From assembly GCA_027669525.1 (NCBI GenBank), contig JAQEDJ010000005.1:1-64000 (forward strand): 64,000 nucleotides of DNA. Direction: 5' to 3'. The notes under the pieces were generated by a model. That model saw nothing but the letters and a program-made list of their open reading frames with translations, did not search any database and had not been told where the DNA came from. This document shows positions 39,646 through 49,127 of this stretch, piece by piece; the first letter of the stretch is position 1, and every line of letters starts with the position of its first letter. The position numbers were made by a program, and so were the translations under genes. Source of the DNA: Coriobacteriaceae bacterium AM48-5. Lineage in GTDB: Bacteria; Actinomycetota; Coriobacteriia; Coriobacteriales; Coriobacteriaceae.

Positions 39646-40316
39646 TTGCCGTCCTCCATAACGTAGCCTTCGCCGATTCGGTTGCGGATGGGGTCGTGCC
39701 CCAACGCGCCGCGCAGCTTTTTGCGCAGCGACGAGATGTGCACGCGGGTCGCGTTGCTAAAGCTGTTGACGCTGCTGTCCCATACATGCTCGATAAGCTC
39801 TTCCTGGCTCACCGGCCGCCCCTGGTTAAGCATCAGGTATTCCAAGATGCCGGTCTCCTTGCGCGTGAGGGATAGGGTCTCGCCGCCCACGGAGGCGAGG
39901 CGCGCCTTGGTGTCAAAGCTCAACAATCCACAGGTTAGAACAACGTCGCTTTGCGTAAAGCGCCTGAGCGTGAGGCTGCGTATACGTGCCGCCAGCTCGT
40001 CAAGATGGAACGGCTTGGTGAGGTAGTCGTTGGCGCCCGCATCGAGCCCCGCTACCTTGTCGGAGACCTCGCCACGTGCCGAGAGCACAAGCACCTTGGT
40101 CTCACAATCAGTTGTCCTGAGTTGCCTGAGCACGGTCATGCCGTCGACATGGGGGAGATTGAGGTCGAGCACGACAAGATCAAAGGTCTCGACATCGAGT
40201 AGATCGAGGGCCTGCTGCCCGTCGTAGCAGCAGTCGACGCTATAGGCCAAGTTGCGCAGGCTGCGTGCGATCGCATCGCACAGCGCCCGCTCGTCCTCGA
40301 CGACCAAGATGCGCAT
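39642..40316 (-). CDS. OmpR/PhoB-family response regulator
   Basis: 224 residues, intact. Receiver: VVEDERALCD acidic pair, phospho-acceptor Asp in LVVLDLNLPHVDGM, Lys in YLTKPFHLDELAAR. C-terminal winged helix: LSLTRKETGILEYLMLNQGR and ATRVHISSLRKKLRGALG. First gene of the two-component operon; 90 bases separate it from the divergent CXXC peptide gene. Confidence 0.94.
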   Translation of the reverse strand: MRILVVEDERALCDAIARSLRNLAYSVDCCYDGQQALDLLDVETFDLVVLDLNLPHVDGMTVLRQLRTTDCETKVLVLSARGEVSDKVAGLDAGANDYLTKPFHLDELAARIRSLTLRRFTQSDVVLTCGLLSFDTKARLASVGGETLSLTRKETGILEYLMLNQGRPVSQEELIEHVWDSSVNSFSNATRVHISSLRKKLRGALGHDPIRNRIGEGYVMEDGK

Positions 40317-40405
40317 AACGTTCTCCTTGCATAGTCATTCACGCTTAACACGGATTTTATAGTCGGTATGGTCCAATGGGTCGCGAAACGAAAGGAGTGG
40401 TCAGA

Positions 40406-40552
40406 TTGTTCAAAGCGATTAAGCCTGTGGCGCAGGTGGCTTTGCTGATCGTTGGGGTAGCCATGGTTGGCTTTGGAATTATGCGCGGCGAGGCAGATGC
40501 CGTGCTGGCCAAGGCAATCAGGCTGTGCTTGGAGTGTATCGGAATTGGATAA
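40406..40552 (+). CDS. CD1871A-type small CXXC membrane peptide
   Basis: A 48-residue ORF with a TTG start after AAAGGAGTGG. One membrane helix (PVAQVALLIVGVAMVGFGIM), then AVLAKAIRLCLECIGIG with a C-terminal C-x2-C. Its size, layout and ending match the CD1871A family of CXXC peptides, and the gene overlaps the NapH-like ferredoxin gene, as is usual for that family. Role unknown; probably a redox partner in the membrane. Confidence 0.7.
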   Translation: MFKAIKPVAQVALLIVGVAMVGFGIMRGEADAVLAKAIRLCLECIGIG

Positions 40553-41456
40553 AAGAAAAAACACTGCATCGCATCTTTTGGCGAGATTCCGCGGATTGAT
40601 TCAGGCGGCGGCGACGCTTGCGACCAATATTCACCTGCCTAACTTTGCCAAGGGCGGTATCTACCAGGGAGCCGGCAAAGCCGTCTGCGTGCCGGGGCTT
40701 AACTGCTACTCGTGTCCAGCGGCCTCGGGTGCGTGCCCCATCGGGTCGTTTCAGTCGGTGGTGGGATCGTCTAAGTTCAGCTTTTCGTATTACGTCACCG
40801 GAACGCTCATTCTGATCGGCGTGCTACTGGGACGTTTTGTATGCGGCTTTTTGTGTCCGTTTGGATGGCTGCAAGAGCTTCTGCATAAGATTCCCAGCAA
40901 AAAGCTCTCCACGAAAAAGCTCAAGCCGCTCACGTACATCAAGTATGCCGTGCTACTGTTTGCCGTGGTGCTACTGCCCGTCTTGGTGGTTAACGATGTG
41001 GGTATGGGCGACCCGTTCTTTTGCAAGTACATCTGCCCGCAGGGTGTGCTCGAGGGCGCGATTCCGCTGTCCATCATGAATACGGGAATCCGCTCCGCGC
41101 TGGGAAAGCTCTTTTCCTGGAAGCTCGCGATCCTCATTGCGGTTGCGGTGCTGAGCGTGCTGTTCTACCGCCCCTTCTGCAAATGGATTTGCCCCCTCGG
41201 TGCGTTTTATGCGCTCATGAACAAGGTGTCGTTGCTGGGGATTCAGGTTGACCAGTGCAAATGCGTCTCGTGCGGTAAGTGCGCCAAAGTGTGCCAGATG
41301 GACGTGGACGTTACGCGTACGCCCAACCATGCCGAGTGCATTCGTTGCGGCAAATGCGTGGGCGCATGCCCCGTCGATGCCATTAGCTTTCGCTATGGGC
41401 TGGGTGTGACGGGCGACAAACCCGCGCAGCCCGCGCAAGCCTGCGAAAACAAATAG
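40545..41456 (+). CDS. NapH/MauN-like polytopic 4Fe-4S membrane protein
   Basis: About 303 residues from a TTG at 40545 that overlaps the upstream stop. The N-terminal Cys-rich loop reads CVPGLNCYSCPAASGACPIG. About four membrane segments follow, with the paired CGFLCPFGWLQ and CKWICPLGAFYALM motifs on helix ends and CKYICPQGVLEG between. Two C-terminal [4Fe-4S] motifs read CKCVSCGKCAKVC and CIRCGKCVGACP. Electron-transfer membrane protein like NapH/RdxA. Placed between the CXXC peptide and the redoxin lipoprotein, it may move electrons to extracytoplasmic thiols. Confidence 0.88.
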   Translation: MDKRKNTASHLLARFRGLIQAAATLATNIHLPNFAKGGIYQGAGKAVCVPGLNCYSCPAASGACPIGSFQSVVGSSKFSFSYYVTGTLILIGVLLGRFVCGFLCPFGWLQELLHKIPSKKLSTKKLKPLTYIKYAVLLFAVVLLPVLVVNDVGMGDPFFCKYICPQGVLEGAIPLSIMNTGIRSALGKLFSWKLAILIAVAVLSVLFYRPFCKWICPLGAFYALMNKVSLLGIQVDQCKCVSCGKCAKVCQMDVDVTRTPNHAECIRCGKCVGACPVDAISFRYGLGVTGDKPAQPAQACENK

Positions 41457-41490
41457 GTATCTATATAAGTTTCGATACAACGGAGGAACC

Positions 41491-42453
41491 ATGAAACTGT
41501 CAAAAATTGCGGCCCTGCTGATGCTGCCCGTGCTGGCGCTGACTCTCGCGGCGTGCTCTGCCCCCAAGGGCGACGCGAAGGATGCTACGAGCGGCGATGC
41601 GCAGATTGCCGAGCTCATAGCGCAAAAGCCGTCAAGTGCCGAGGAGGCGGCCGAGCTGTATCAGCAGCTGCTGCAAAAGGAAAACGAGATCTTTGCGAGC
41701 GATAACGCCCTATGGGAAAAGGTGTTCCTTGCGGCCAACAAAGACACCCCCATGATTGAGGACGGCAAGAACTACGGTGACTTCTTGCTCGATACCATCG
41801 AGGGCGCCAAGGATCAGTTTGCGGCTGACGAGCTTAAGACGCTTAAGGCCGGCGCGCAGCAGGTCAAGGAGATCGAGGACAAGCTCATGGCGCTGGAGAA
41901 GGAGTTCCCCGGATGTGGCAGCACGCCCGGCGAGGGGGAGAGCGTTGATGCCTCGACCGCGGGTATGACCAACGGCGAGAGCGGGGAGACGAAGTTCCCC
42001 AGCTTTAAGGGCAAGGACTTGGACGGCAACGATGTAAACAGCGACGAGCTGTTCTCCAAGAACAAGGTCACCGTCATGAACTTCTGGTTTACCACCTGCA
42101 AGCCGTGCGTGGGAGAGCTGGGCGATCTGGAGAAGCTCAACAAGGAGCTTGCCGAGAAGGGCGGCCAGGTCGTGGGTGTTAATTCCTTTACGCTCGATGG
42201 CAACAAAGACGCGGTGGCCGATGCCAGGGACGTGCTTTCCAAGAAGGGCGTGACGTATAAAAACATCTGGTTTAAGTCGGACAGCGAGGCCGGAAAGTTC
42301 ACCTCCAACCTGTACTCGTTCCCGACCACCTACGTGATCGACCAGAACGGTAACATTGTGGGAGAGCCGATCATGGGCGGCATCAACTCCGCTGAGCAGC
42401 GCGAGGCGCTCAACAAACTGATCGATCAGGCACTCGCGAAGAGCGAACAGTAA
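41491..42453 (+). CDS. Thioredoxin-fold (TlpA/ResA-like) redoxin lipoprotein
   Basis: 320 residues, intact. Lipoprotein signal with lipobox LTLAAC (Cys at 22). An N-terminal helical domain (to about 145) with two Cys (FPGCGST) precedes a TlpA-like domain with active site WFTTCKPC and cis-Pro region YSFPTTYVIDQNG. Surface thiol-disulfide exchange. Third gene of the CXXC peptide/ferredoxin operon. A terminator follows at 42479. No CcdA-type gene is nearby, which suggests the ferredoxin protein supplies its electrons. Confidence 0.9.
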   Translation: MKLSKIAALLMLPVLALTLAACSAPKGDAKDATSGDAQIAELIAQKPSSAEEAAELYQQLLQKENEIFASDNALWEKVFLAANKDTPMIEDGKNYGDFLLDTIEGAKDQFAADELKTLKAGAQQVKEIEDKLMALEKEFPGCGSTPGEGESVDASTAGMTNGESGETKFPSFKGKDLDGNDVNSDELFSKNKVTVMNFWFTTCKPCVGELGDLEKLNKELAEKGGQVVGVNSFTLDGNKDAVADARDVLSKKGVTYKNIWFKSDSEAGKFTSNLYSFPTTYVIDQNGNIVGEPIMGGINSAEQREALNKLIDQALAKSEQ

Positions 42454-42478
42454 GTCCGTGGGACAGACAACTGAAGGG

Positions 42479-42507
42479 GAGTCGCTGGAAACAGCGACTC
42501 TTTTTTC
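42479..42507 (+). terminator. Terminator after the redoxin gene
   Basis: An 8-bp stem GAGTCGCT/AGCGACTC (42479-42486, 42493-42500) with loop GGAAAC, followed by TTTTTT. Confidence 0.9.
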
Positions 42508-42524
42508 TGCTTCGGGGTAGCATC

Positions 42525-42683
42525 ATGGGTATACGTCGAAAGGGCACGCAGCTTCTCGTGCATTGCCTGAGCGGTGCGCGAAGCAACCAGGCTGTGAGTT
42601 TTCTTAAGCGTTCTGGGTATGGCAGTGTCAAGAATATCGGCGGCATAAGCGGCTACACGGGAAAGGTGGTGCGTTGGCTATGA
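42525..42683 (+). CDS. Truncated rhodanese-like half domain
   Basis: A 52-residue ORF carrying only the rhodanese active-site half: LLVHCLSGARSNQAVSFLKR with the CxxGxR loop, then GYGSVKNIGGISGY. Its stop overlaps the ATG of the next gene (ATGA at 42680). No N-terminal half exists upstream; the redoxin terminator lies there instead. It could be a small functional thiol carrier or a remnant. Confidence 0.55.
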   Translation: MGIRRKGTQLLVHCLSGARSNQAVSFLKRSGYGSVKNIGGISGYTGKVVRWL

Positions 42684-44370
42684 AGGTGGTTATCGTTGGA
42701 GGCGTCGCGGGCGGCGCATCGGCGGCGGCACGTTTGCGCAGACTCGACGAGCAGGCCCAAATTGTCATCTTTGAGCGCACGGGTTTTGTATCGTATGCCA
42801 ACTGTGGGCTTCCGTACTACATTGGCGGCGTGATAGAAGAAGAGAGCGCATTGACGCTGCAGTCTCCCAAGGGCTTTTGGGATCGCTTTCGCATTGCGGT
42901 CAAGACGAGTCACGAGGTGTTTGCCATCCATCCCGATTCGCATACGGTCGAGGTTCGCAATATGCTGACGGGCGAGGAATTTGTCGAGACGTATGACAAG
43001 CTCATCCTGTCGCCGGGTGCAAAGCCGATTCGCCCTGCGTTGCCGGGCATCGACTCGGATAAAATCTTTAGCCTACGCACCGTTGAGGACACGCTGCGTA
43101 TTCACAGCTATGTTCGAGAGCGGCGACCGAGCAGTGCCGTCGTGATCGGCGGCGGCTTCATTGGCGTCGAGACGGCGGAGAATCTGTGTGAGCTGGGGCT
43201 CCAGGTGACCCTTCTACAGCGTCCCGTCCAGCTTATGAACAACCTGGATTACGACATGGCGACCCTTTTGCATACCGAGGTGCGTGAGCACGGTATCGAT
43301 CTGCGCCTCAAGGCCGATGTGACAGGTTTTGAGGAAGTTGATGGCCGCGTTGTCACCCATGTTGCGGGCGATGACCCTATCGGAGCCGATATGGTGCTGC
43401 TTGCCATTGGCGTGGCACCTGAGAACCATCTGGCGCAAGAGGCGGGGCTCGAACTGGGCATCAAGGGGGCTATTGTGGTCAACGACCGCATGGAGACCTC
43501 TGCTGCCGACGTGTATGCCGTGGGCGATGCCGTGCAGGTCACGCATCAGGTGACCGGCGAGGACGCGGTCATTTCGCTCGCCGGCCCCGCCAACAAGCAG
43601 GGGCGTGTCGTCGCCGATGTCATAGCCGGCATGGACAGCTGCTACCTCGGATCGTTGGGCTCATCGGTTATCAAGGTATTCGACTTGACGGCGGCAAGCA
43701 CGGGACTATCCGAAAAGGCAGCACACGCGGCGGGAATTGACTGCGACAGCGTGGTCCTGTCGCCCGGTTCGCATGCGGGTTGTTATCCGGGTGCAACGCC
43801 CATGACCATGAAGGTTGTCTTCGAGAAGCAGGGATTGCGCCTGCTGGGTGCGCAAATCGTGGGCATCGATGGTGTGGACAAGCGTATCGACGTTCTGGCG
43901 ACTGCCATCCAGGCAGGCATGCACGGCGATAGGCTTAAGGATTTGGACCTAGCATACGCGCCGCCGTATTCATCGGCGAAGGATCCCGTCAATTTGGCGG
44001 GCTTTATGATCGAGAACCTCAATCGCGGCATACTGGCGCAGTGGCATTGGGAGGATGAGCCAACTTGCCACGCGATGGCAGCGTGCAGCTGCTCGATGTT
44101 CGTACGGAAGGGGAGTATGAGCGCGGGCATATCGATGGTTTCGTAAACATTCCCGTCGATGATCTGCGCAATCGCCTGGGCGAGCTCGACCGGGCCAAGC
44201 CGGTCTACGTGATTTGCCAGAGCGGCATTCGCAGCTACATTGCTTGCCGCATTTTGGCGCAGCATGGCTTTGAGTGCTTTAACTTCTCGGGCGGCTATCG
44301 CTTCTTTGCAGCCGTGACTGAGGCTCGCCACGGCAGCGCTAACGTTATGCCGTGCGGGCTCGAAAAGTAG
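42680..44370 (+). CDS. CoA-disulfide reductase / NADH oxidase-like flavoprotein with C-terminal rhodanese domain (frameshifted)
   Basis: About 563 residues. FAD-binding VVIVGGVAGGASAAARLRRL, active-site Cys in SYANCGLPYY, NAD-binding VVIGGGFIGVETAENL, and FAD GDAVQ (DVYAVGDAVQV). The C-terminal rhodanese reads VQLLDVRTEGEYERGHIDGF with VICQSGIRSY. A frameshift near 44065 separates the domains. CoADR-rhodanese fusions reduce CoA persulfides or polysulfide using NADH. The upstream redoxin/ferredoxin operon and half rhodanese suggest a sulfur/thiol redox module. Confidence 0.88.
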
Positions 44371-44390
44371 CGCGCATTGGAATGTGACAA

Positions 44391-44470
44391 AGTGACAGCC
44401 TCTTTATCGCATCGGGGATGTTATATGCGGGATGGTGCGCCATGCGGCGTGCTGTCCCGTTCGTTTTTTG
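44391..44470. repeat. Compound repeat (copy 2, diverged)
   Basis: Degenerate REP palindrome AATGTGACAAAGTGACAG then CCTCTTTATCGCAT, followed by the hairpin GGGATGGTGCGCC/GGCGTGCTGTCCC (44429-44441, 44446-44458) and GTTCGTTTTTT. It parallels 38414-38502 base for base over most of its length. Probably terminates the flavoprotein gene. Confidence 0.75.
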
Positions 44471-44591
44471 GCGCGGTTCGTTACACTCCTCACTGGTATC
44501 GGCCAAAAATGAGGATAGAGTAGGACAAACGCGCCGAACGTGAACGGCGGGGGAGCGGGCGAGCGCGCCCGCGCGAGAGAGGTTGCCGTCC

Positions 44592-47500
44592 ATGCTGGAT
44601 CTCAGAGTTATTTGCAAAAGGTACGTTACGCAGTCGTTTACGCAGGTAGCGCTCGACAGCGTAAGCCTGTCTTTTCGCGATAACGAGTTCGTAGCCATTC
44701 TGGGTCCCTCGGGTTCGGGTAAAACTACGATGCTCAACGTCATCGGTGGACTCGATCATTTCGATTCGGGCGATCTGCTGATCGACGGCATCTCGACCAA
44801 GGATTTCAACGACCGCGACTGGGATGCCTATCGCAATAATCGCATCGGCTTTGTGTTCCAGAGCTATAACCTCATTCCGCATCAGAGCATTTTGGAAAAC
44901 GTGGAGTTGGCGCTTACGCTCACGGGCGTGGGGCATGCCGAGCGCCGCCAACGTGCGCGCAAGGCGCTCGAGGCAGTCGGTCTGGGCGAGCACGTTGACA
45001 AGCGCCCGAGCCAGCTTTCGGGCGGGCAGATGCAGCGCGTGGCCATTGCCCGCGCTCTGATCAATGACCCCGAGATTGTGCTGGCTGACGAGCCGACCGG
45101 CGCCTTGGACTCAACGACGTCCGTCCAGGTCATGGATTTGCTCAAGGACGTTGCGCGCGACCGTCTGGTCATCATGGTCACGCACAATCCCGAGCTGGCG
45201 TACAAGTACGCCACGCGCATTGTCAACCTGGCGGACGGCAAGGTCACCGACGATTCAGATCCCTTTGATGCTGCCGAGGCCGCGCGTCGCGAGGCCAAGC
45301 CCACGCGCAAAACCTCGATGAGCTTTGTGACGGCGCTGGGGCTTTCTGCCCGAAACCTCATGACCAAGAAGGGCCGCACGGTCATGACGGCCTTTGCGGG
45401 TTCGATTGGCATTATCGGCATTGCGGCAATCCTGGCGCTCTCCAACGGCGTAAACGACTACATCAAAAAGGTCGAGGAGGACACGCTCTCGAGCTACCCG
45501 CTCACGATTTCCAAACAAGACTACGACCTGTCGTCCATGATGGGCGGCCATGGGGCTACCGATGAGGAGGCGTCCAAGGGCGAGGGCTCGTCCGATGACG
45601 CTACCGGTGGCAAAGCTAAGGGAACCGACAAGATCCCTGTGGTCACAGCCGTAAAGGACATGTTCGCAAGTGTTAAATCTAACGATATGACAAGCTTTAA
45701 GGCATGGCTTGACGACGGCGGCGACGGTATCGACAAAGAGGTCAACGCTATCCAGTACGGCTACGGCGTGACGCCGGTTGTCTATCGTGCGGGCAAGGGC
45801 GATGAGAAACCTGTCCGGCTGGTGCCCAACGCTATGACCGAGGCCATGAGCGGAGGCGCGAGCTCGGCGGCAACGGTGAGCATGGATTCCATGGGGACCT
45901 CGGTCTTTAACGAGATGATTGACGACCAGAGCCTGCTCGACAGCCAGTACGATGTCGTTGCCGGCCATTGGCCTACGTCTGCCAACGAGGCCGTGATGGT
46001 GCTTTCGAGCCGCGGCACGGTGGGTGACTACACGCTCTATAGCATCGGCGCGCTGGATATCGATGAGCTCAACGACCTGGTTAACAGTGCCATGACGGCC
46101 GACGGCAAGGTCGAGACGCCCAAGGCCGGCACCGACTTTACCTACGACGATGCGCTGTCCACGACGTTTAAGGTGCTGTCGCCGTCCGATGCCTATCGCA
46201 AAAACGAAGAGACCGGCATGTGGACTGACATGTCTGGCGATGCCGACTTTATGGCGGCCAAGGTTGCCGACGGTATTGACGTGCGCATTGTGGGCGTGGT
46301 GCGACCCAACGAGGCGGCAAACGCGAGCGCATTGTCCCCGGGCATTGCCTATACGCATGCGCTGACTCGCCAGCTTATGGAGCGTGCTGCCGATTCGCAG
46401 ATTGTGCAGGAGCAGCTTGCCTACCCCGAGACGGATGTCTTTACGGGCAAAACCTTCGACGAGCTGCAGGGCGAAGCCAAGCAGGGCGTGGATTTGGGCA
46501 GTATGTTCAGCGTAGACGAGGCGGCACTGAAGAGCGCGTTCTCTCTCGATTCGTCTGCGCTCTCGGGTGCGGCCGGCGGCATGGACCTTTCTAGCCTTGA
46601 TTTGTCCGGGCTGGATATTGACCTTTCGGGTGTTGGGCGAGACATCGACTTCGGTGACATCATGGCCAAGGCGCCGGCCCCGGATTTCTCGGGCATCTTT
46701 GACGGTCTGGAGCTCACGCCCGAGCAAATGCAGCAGGTGGGAACGCTTGCCAATCAGCTGTTTGAGGGCTTTATGCAGTCCGATCAGTTTAAGGCGCTGT
46801 CGCCCGAAGATCTTAAGGATGCGTCAAAGCTTGCTGCCGCATTCTCGGCGTATCTTGAGAATGATGCCGCGGCCCAGCAATACCTGGCTCAGCTCAGGGC
46901 ACTCGGCGGCGATGCCCTGGCCGAGCGTCTGCAGCAGGTGATGGGCGACTATGTGCAAAAGCAGCTGGCTCCGTATTTGCAGCAGTCTATGGATCAGGTG
47001 ATGAAGGCGGTCAGCGAGCAGATTGCGACGACGGTATCAACCCAGCTCAAGGCGGGTGCGGCAGGCTCATGGACCAAATGGCGACGCAGATGTCTTCGAG
47101 TTTTGCCAACTTGGCGAGCGCCATGCGCGTGGATGCAAACGCCTTTGCTCGCGCTATCCACTTTAGCATGGACGCTGAGGACCTGAGTTCGCTCATGATG
47201 AGCTATGCCAAGGCGTCAAAGCTCACCTACGAAAACAATCTGGCCACGTTGGGCTATGCGGACGAGGCGGACCCCATCTCGGTCAAGATTTTCCCGCGCG
47301 ACTTTGAGGCCAAGGAGCGCGTGCTCGATCACATCGATGCGTACAACAAGCAGGTCAAAGCCGCCGGCCATGATGAACAGGCGATCTCGTACACCGACTA
47401 CATGGGTATCATCATGGGTTCGGTGACCGACATCGTGAACACCATCAGCTTGGTGCTCATCGCATTCGTGAGTATCAGTTTGGTGGTGAGCTCCATCATG

Positions 47501-47893
47501 ATCGGCATCATCACCTACATCAGCGTGCTGGAGCGCAAAAAGGAGATTGGCATCCTGCGCGCGATTGGCGCGTCAAAGCGCAACGTGGCCAACGTATTTA
47601 ATGCCGAGACCTTTATCGAAGGTCTCATTGCCGGCGTCTTTGCCATTGTCGTCGTGGTGGCTGTGAGCCTTCCGGTTAATGCCTGGGCGCTTGCGGCCAA
47701 GCAGATACCCAATCTGATGAGCCTGCCCGTGCAGGATGCGCTGGTGCTTATTGCAGTTTCGGTGCTGCTGACGGTCGTTGCCGGCCTGCTGCCGGCCTGC
47801 TGCCGGCCCGCAGCGCATCCAAGAAAGACCCTGTGGAAGCCCTACGCTCCGAATAATGTGACAAAGGGACAGTCCCTTTGTCACATTGGATGA
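44592..47893 (+). CDS. MacB-like ABC transporter, fused ATPase-permease (two frame disruptions)
   Basis: About 1,090 residues. ATPase domain: Walker A GPSGSGKTTM (about residue 40), signature QLSGGQMQRVAIA, Walker B IVLADEPTGALD. Then one membrane helix (GSIGIIGIAAILALS), a very large extracytoplasmic region (about residues 290-890, rich in Asp/Ser/Ala), and an FtsX-type three-helix end (GIITYISVLERKKEIGILRA). A deletion near 47065 breaks the frame. An 11-base tandem duplication at 47780-47801 shifts the tail; without it the protein would end PVEALRSE at 47856. As sequenced it runs through the REP palindrome to 47893. Likely exports peptides or antibiotics, or acts in envelope stress. Confidence 0.87.
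47855..47887. repeat. REP-like palindrome
   Basis: Perfect 16-bp inverted repeat 47855-47870 with 47872-47887 around one A (arm AATGTGACAAAGGGAC). Same core as 38414. It begins within the natural stop codon of the ABC transporter gene. Confidence 0.9.
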
Positions 47894-47894
47894 A

Positions 47895-47930
47895 AAGGCG
47901 CGGGAAGGGGGTGGCCCCTTCCCGCGCCTT
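47895..47930. terminator. Bidirectional terminator
   Basis: A 16-bp perfect stem AAGGCGCGGGAAGGGG (47895-47910) with its complement (47915-47930) and loop GTGG, between convergent genes. Confidence 0.88.
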
Positions 47931-49064
47931 CTAGTTTGTTTTGCCCATCAGCGTAATACGGACGCTTGGATGGGTGTACTCGTCAAACTCGTCCTCGGGA
48001 TCCGTATCAAACGAGTAATACGTTTTGATGAGGTCGTCACTCGTCCTGATAGAGATTCTCTCGTAGAGTGAGCCGTTCAAAAATGCCTGCCTAAACTCTT
48101 CGGGGAGTTTCTGCGGTGCCAAGAGCTCGGGGCTCACCGTCTTGACGTCAACGGTTTGAACGGCAGAGGAAAGCTCGTCAAGCTCGCGTTCGATGCGGGC
48201 AAGGTTATCCTCGAGGCTCGCGCTGGGGTCGACCTCTGCCGCGTAGCTCACTTCCTTGAGCGTCCCCTTGTTGTCAAAGTCCAGATACGTATAGGTCTTC
48301 TGGGTATCGGAGTCGCCTTCGTGCAGATAGCCGCGGACGTGATAGCCGTAATCTTGATATCGCTCGAAGGGGTCATCGGCGGACACGTACTCGCATGCGG
48401 GCTCTAGCGCCTTGCGGGCGATGGCGATCTGCTCGGCCGCGGCCACGGCGTTCTCTTGCATCTCGATGTTTCCCTGCGCCAGCTGCGGGATATAGGCACC
48501 GCACACGATTGCGAGGGGCAGCGCCACAAGTGCGATGATCCGCTTTTTTGCACGGGGGATGGGCACGCCACAGGCCTCTGCCATGGCCCTTGCGTTAGCG
48601 AAGCTCTCGGTAAGCACGTCAGCTGCAGTGGCGACGGCGCCTACGGCAGCGGCGACTTCTGCCGCGCCGCCCAGGTTGCGCGCGGTCTCGTTGTCACTGT
48701 TCTTGAGTAGACGCGCGGCGGCCTGCGTGCCAATAACGCCCGCGATTTGTGCCGAGCGGTCTTTCTCGGACTGCTCGACGGCGAGTCGGCGCTGCATTTC
48801 TTTCCACTGCTTGCCGCGCATGCCAAAGCGCGGCGCGAGCGCGCAATAGCAGAAGATGATGAGCTCGATGGCGGTGAGCACCAGGGCGGCCATCATGCCC
48901 GTCTCCTGGAAGCCTTCGTGATGGAAGACGATGTCGTCAATCATTTCGAAGGGAATGATCAAAAAAGGCAGCACAAACGCCATGGCAAGCGCCGCACCGG
49001 CAACCTTGGGACAGATGCAGTATCGCTGGATGCGCTTGCGTTCTTGTTCGGAAAGTGTAGCCAT
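47931..49064 (-). CDS. Membrane protein of unknown function
   Basis: 377 residues from the ATG at 49064. Cytoplasmic start ATLSEQERKRIQRYCICPKV, two membrane helices (about 20-40 and 58-78), a long Ala/Glu helical segment (about 85-165), a third membrane helix (about 172-190), then a soluble C-terminal domain ending RITLMGKTN. I do not recognise a family. Followed by the terminator at 47895. The DUF3592 protein gene lies 63 bases upstream on the same strand, so the two may be co-expressed. Confidence 0.7.
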   Translation of the reverse strand: MATLSEQERKRIQRYCICPKVAGAALAMAFVLPFLIIPFEMIDDIVFHHEGFQETGMMAALVLTAIELIIFCYCALAPRFGMRGKQWKEMQRRLAVEQSEKDRSAQIAGVIGTQAAARLLKNSDNETARNLGGAAEVAAAVGAVATAADVLTESFANARAMAEACGVPIPRAKKRIIALVALPLAIVCGAYIPQLAQGNIEMQENAVAAAEQIAIARKALEPACEYVSADDPFERYQDYGYHVRGYLHEGDSDTQKTYTYLDFDNKGTLKEVSYAAEVDPSASLEDNLARIERELDELSSAVQTVDVKTVSPELLAPQKLPEEFRQAFLNGSLYERISIRTSDDLIKTYYSFDTDPEDEFDEYTHPSVRITLMGKTN

Positions 49065-49127
49065 AGCTGGTCCTTGGTGTCGTGGCGGTCGTTGCGGCGC
49101 ATGGGGCGCGGGGCGCATCAGTTTGAG

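Noticed and set aside
40406..40552. Reading the 48-residue CXXC peptide as a mere leader of the ferredoxin gene
   Set aside because: It has its own membrane helix, C-terminal CXXC and ribosome binding site, so I annotate it as a gene.
45255..46727. 490-codon antisense frame inside the ABC transporter gene
   Set aside because: His/Arg-rich shadow translation with no recognisable motif; the plus-strand frame has clear ABC and FtsX motifs.
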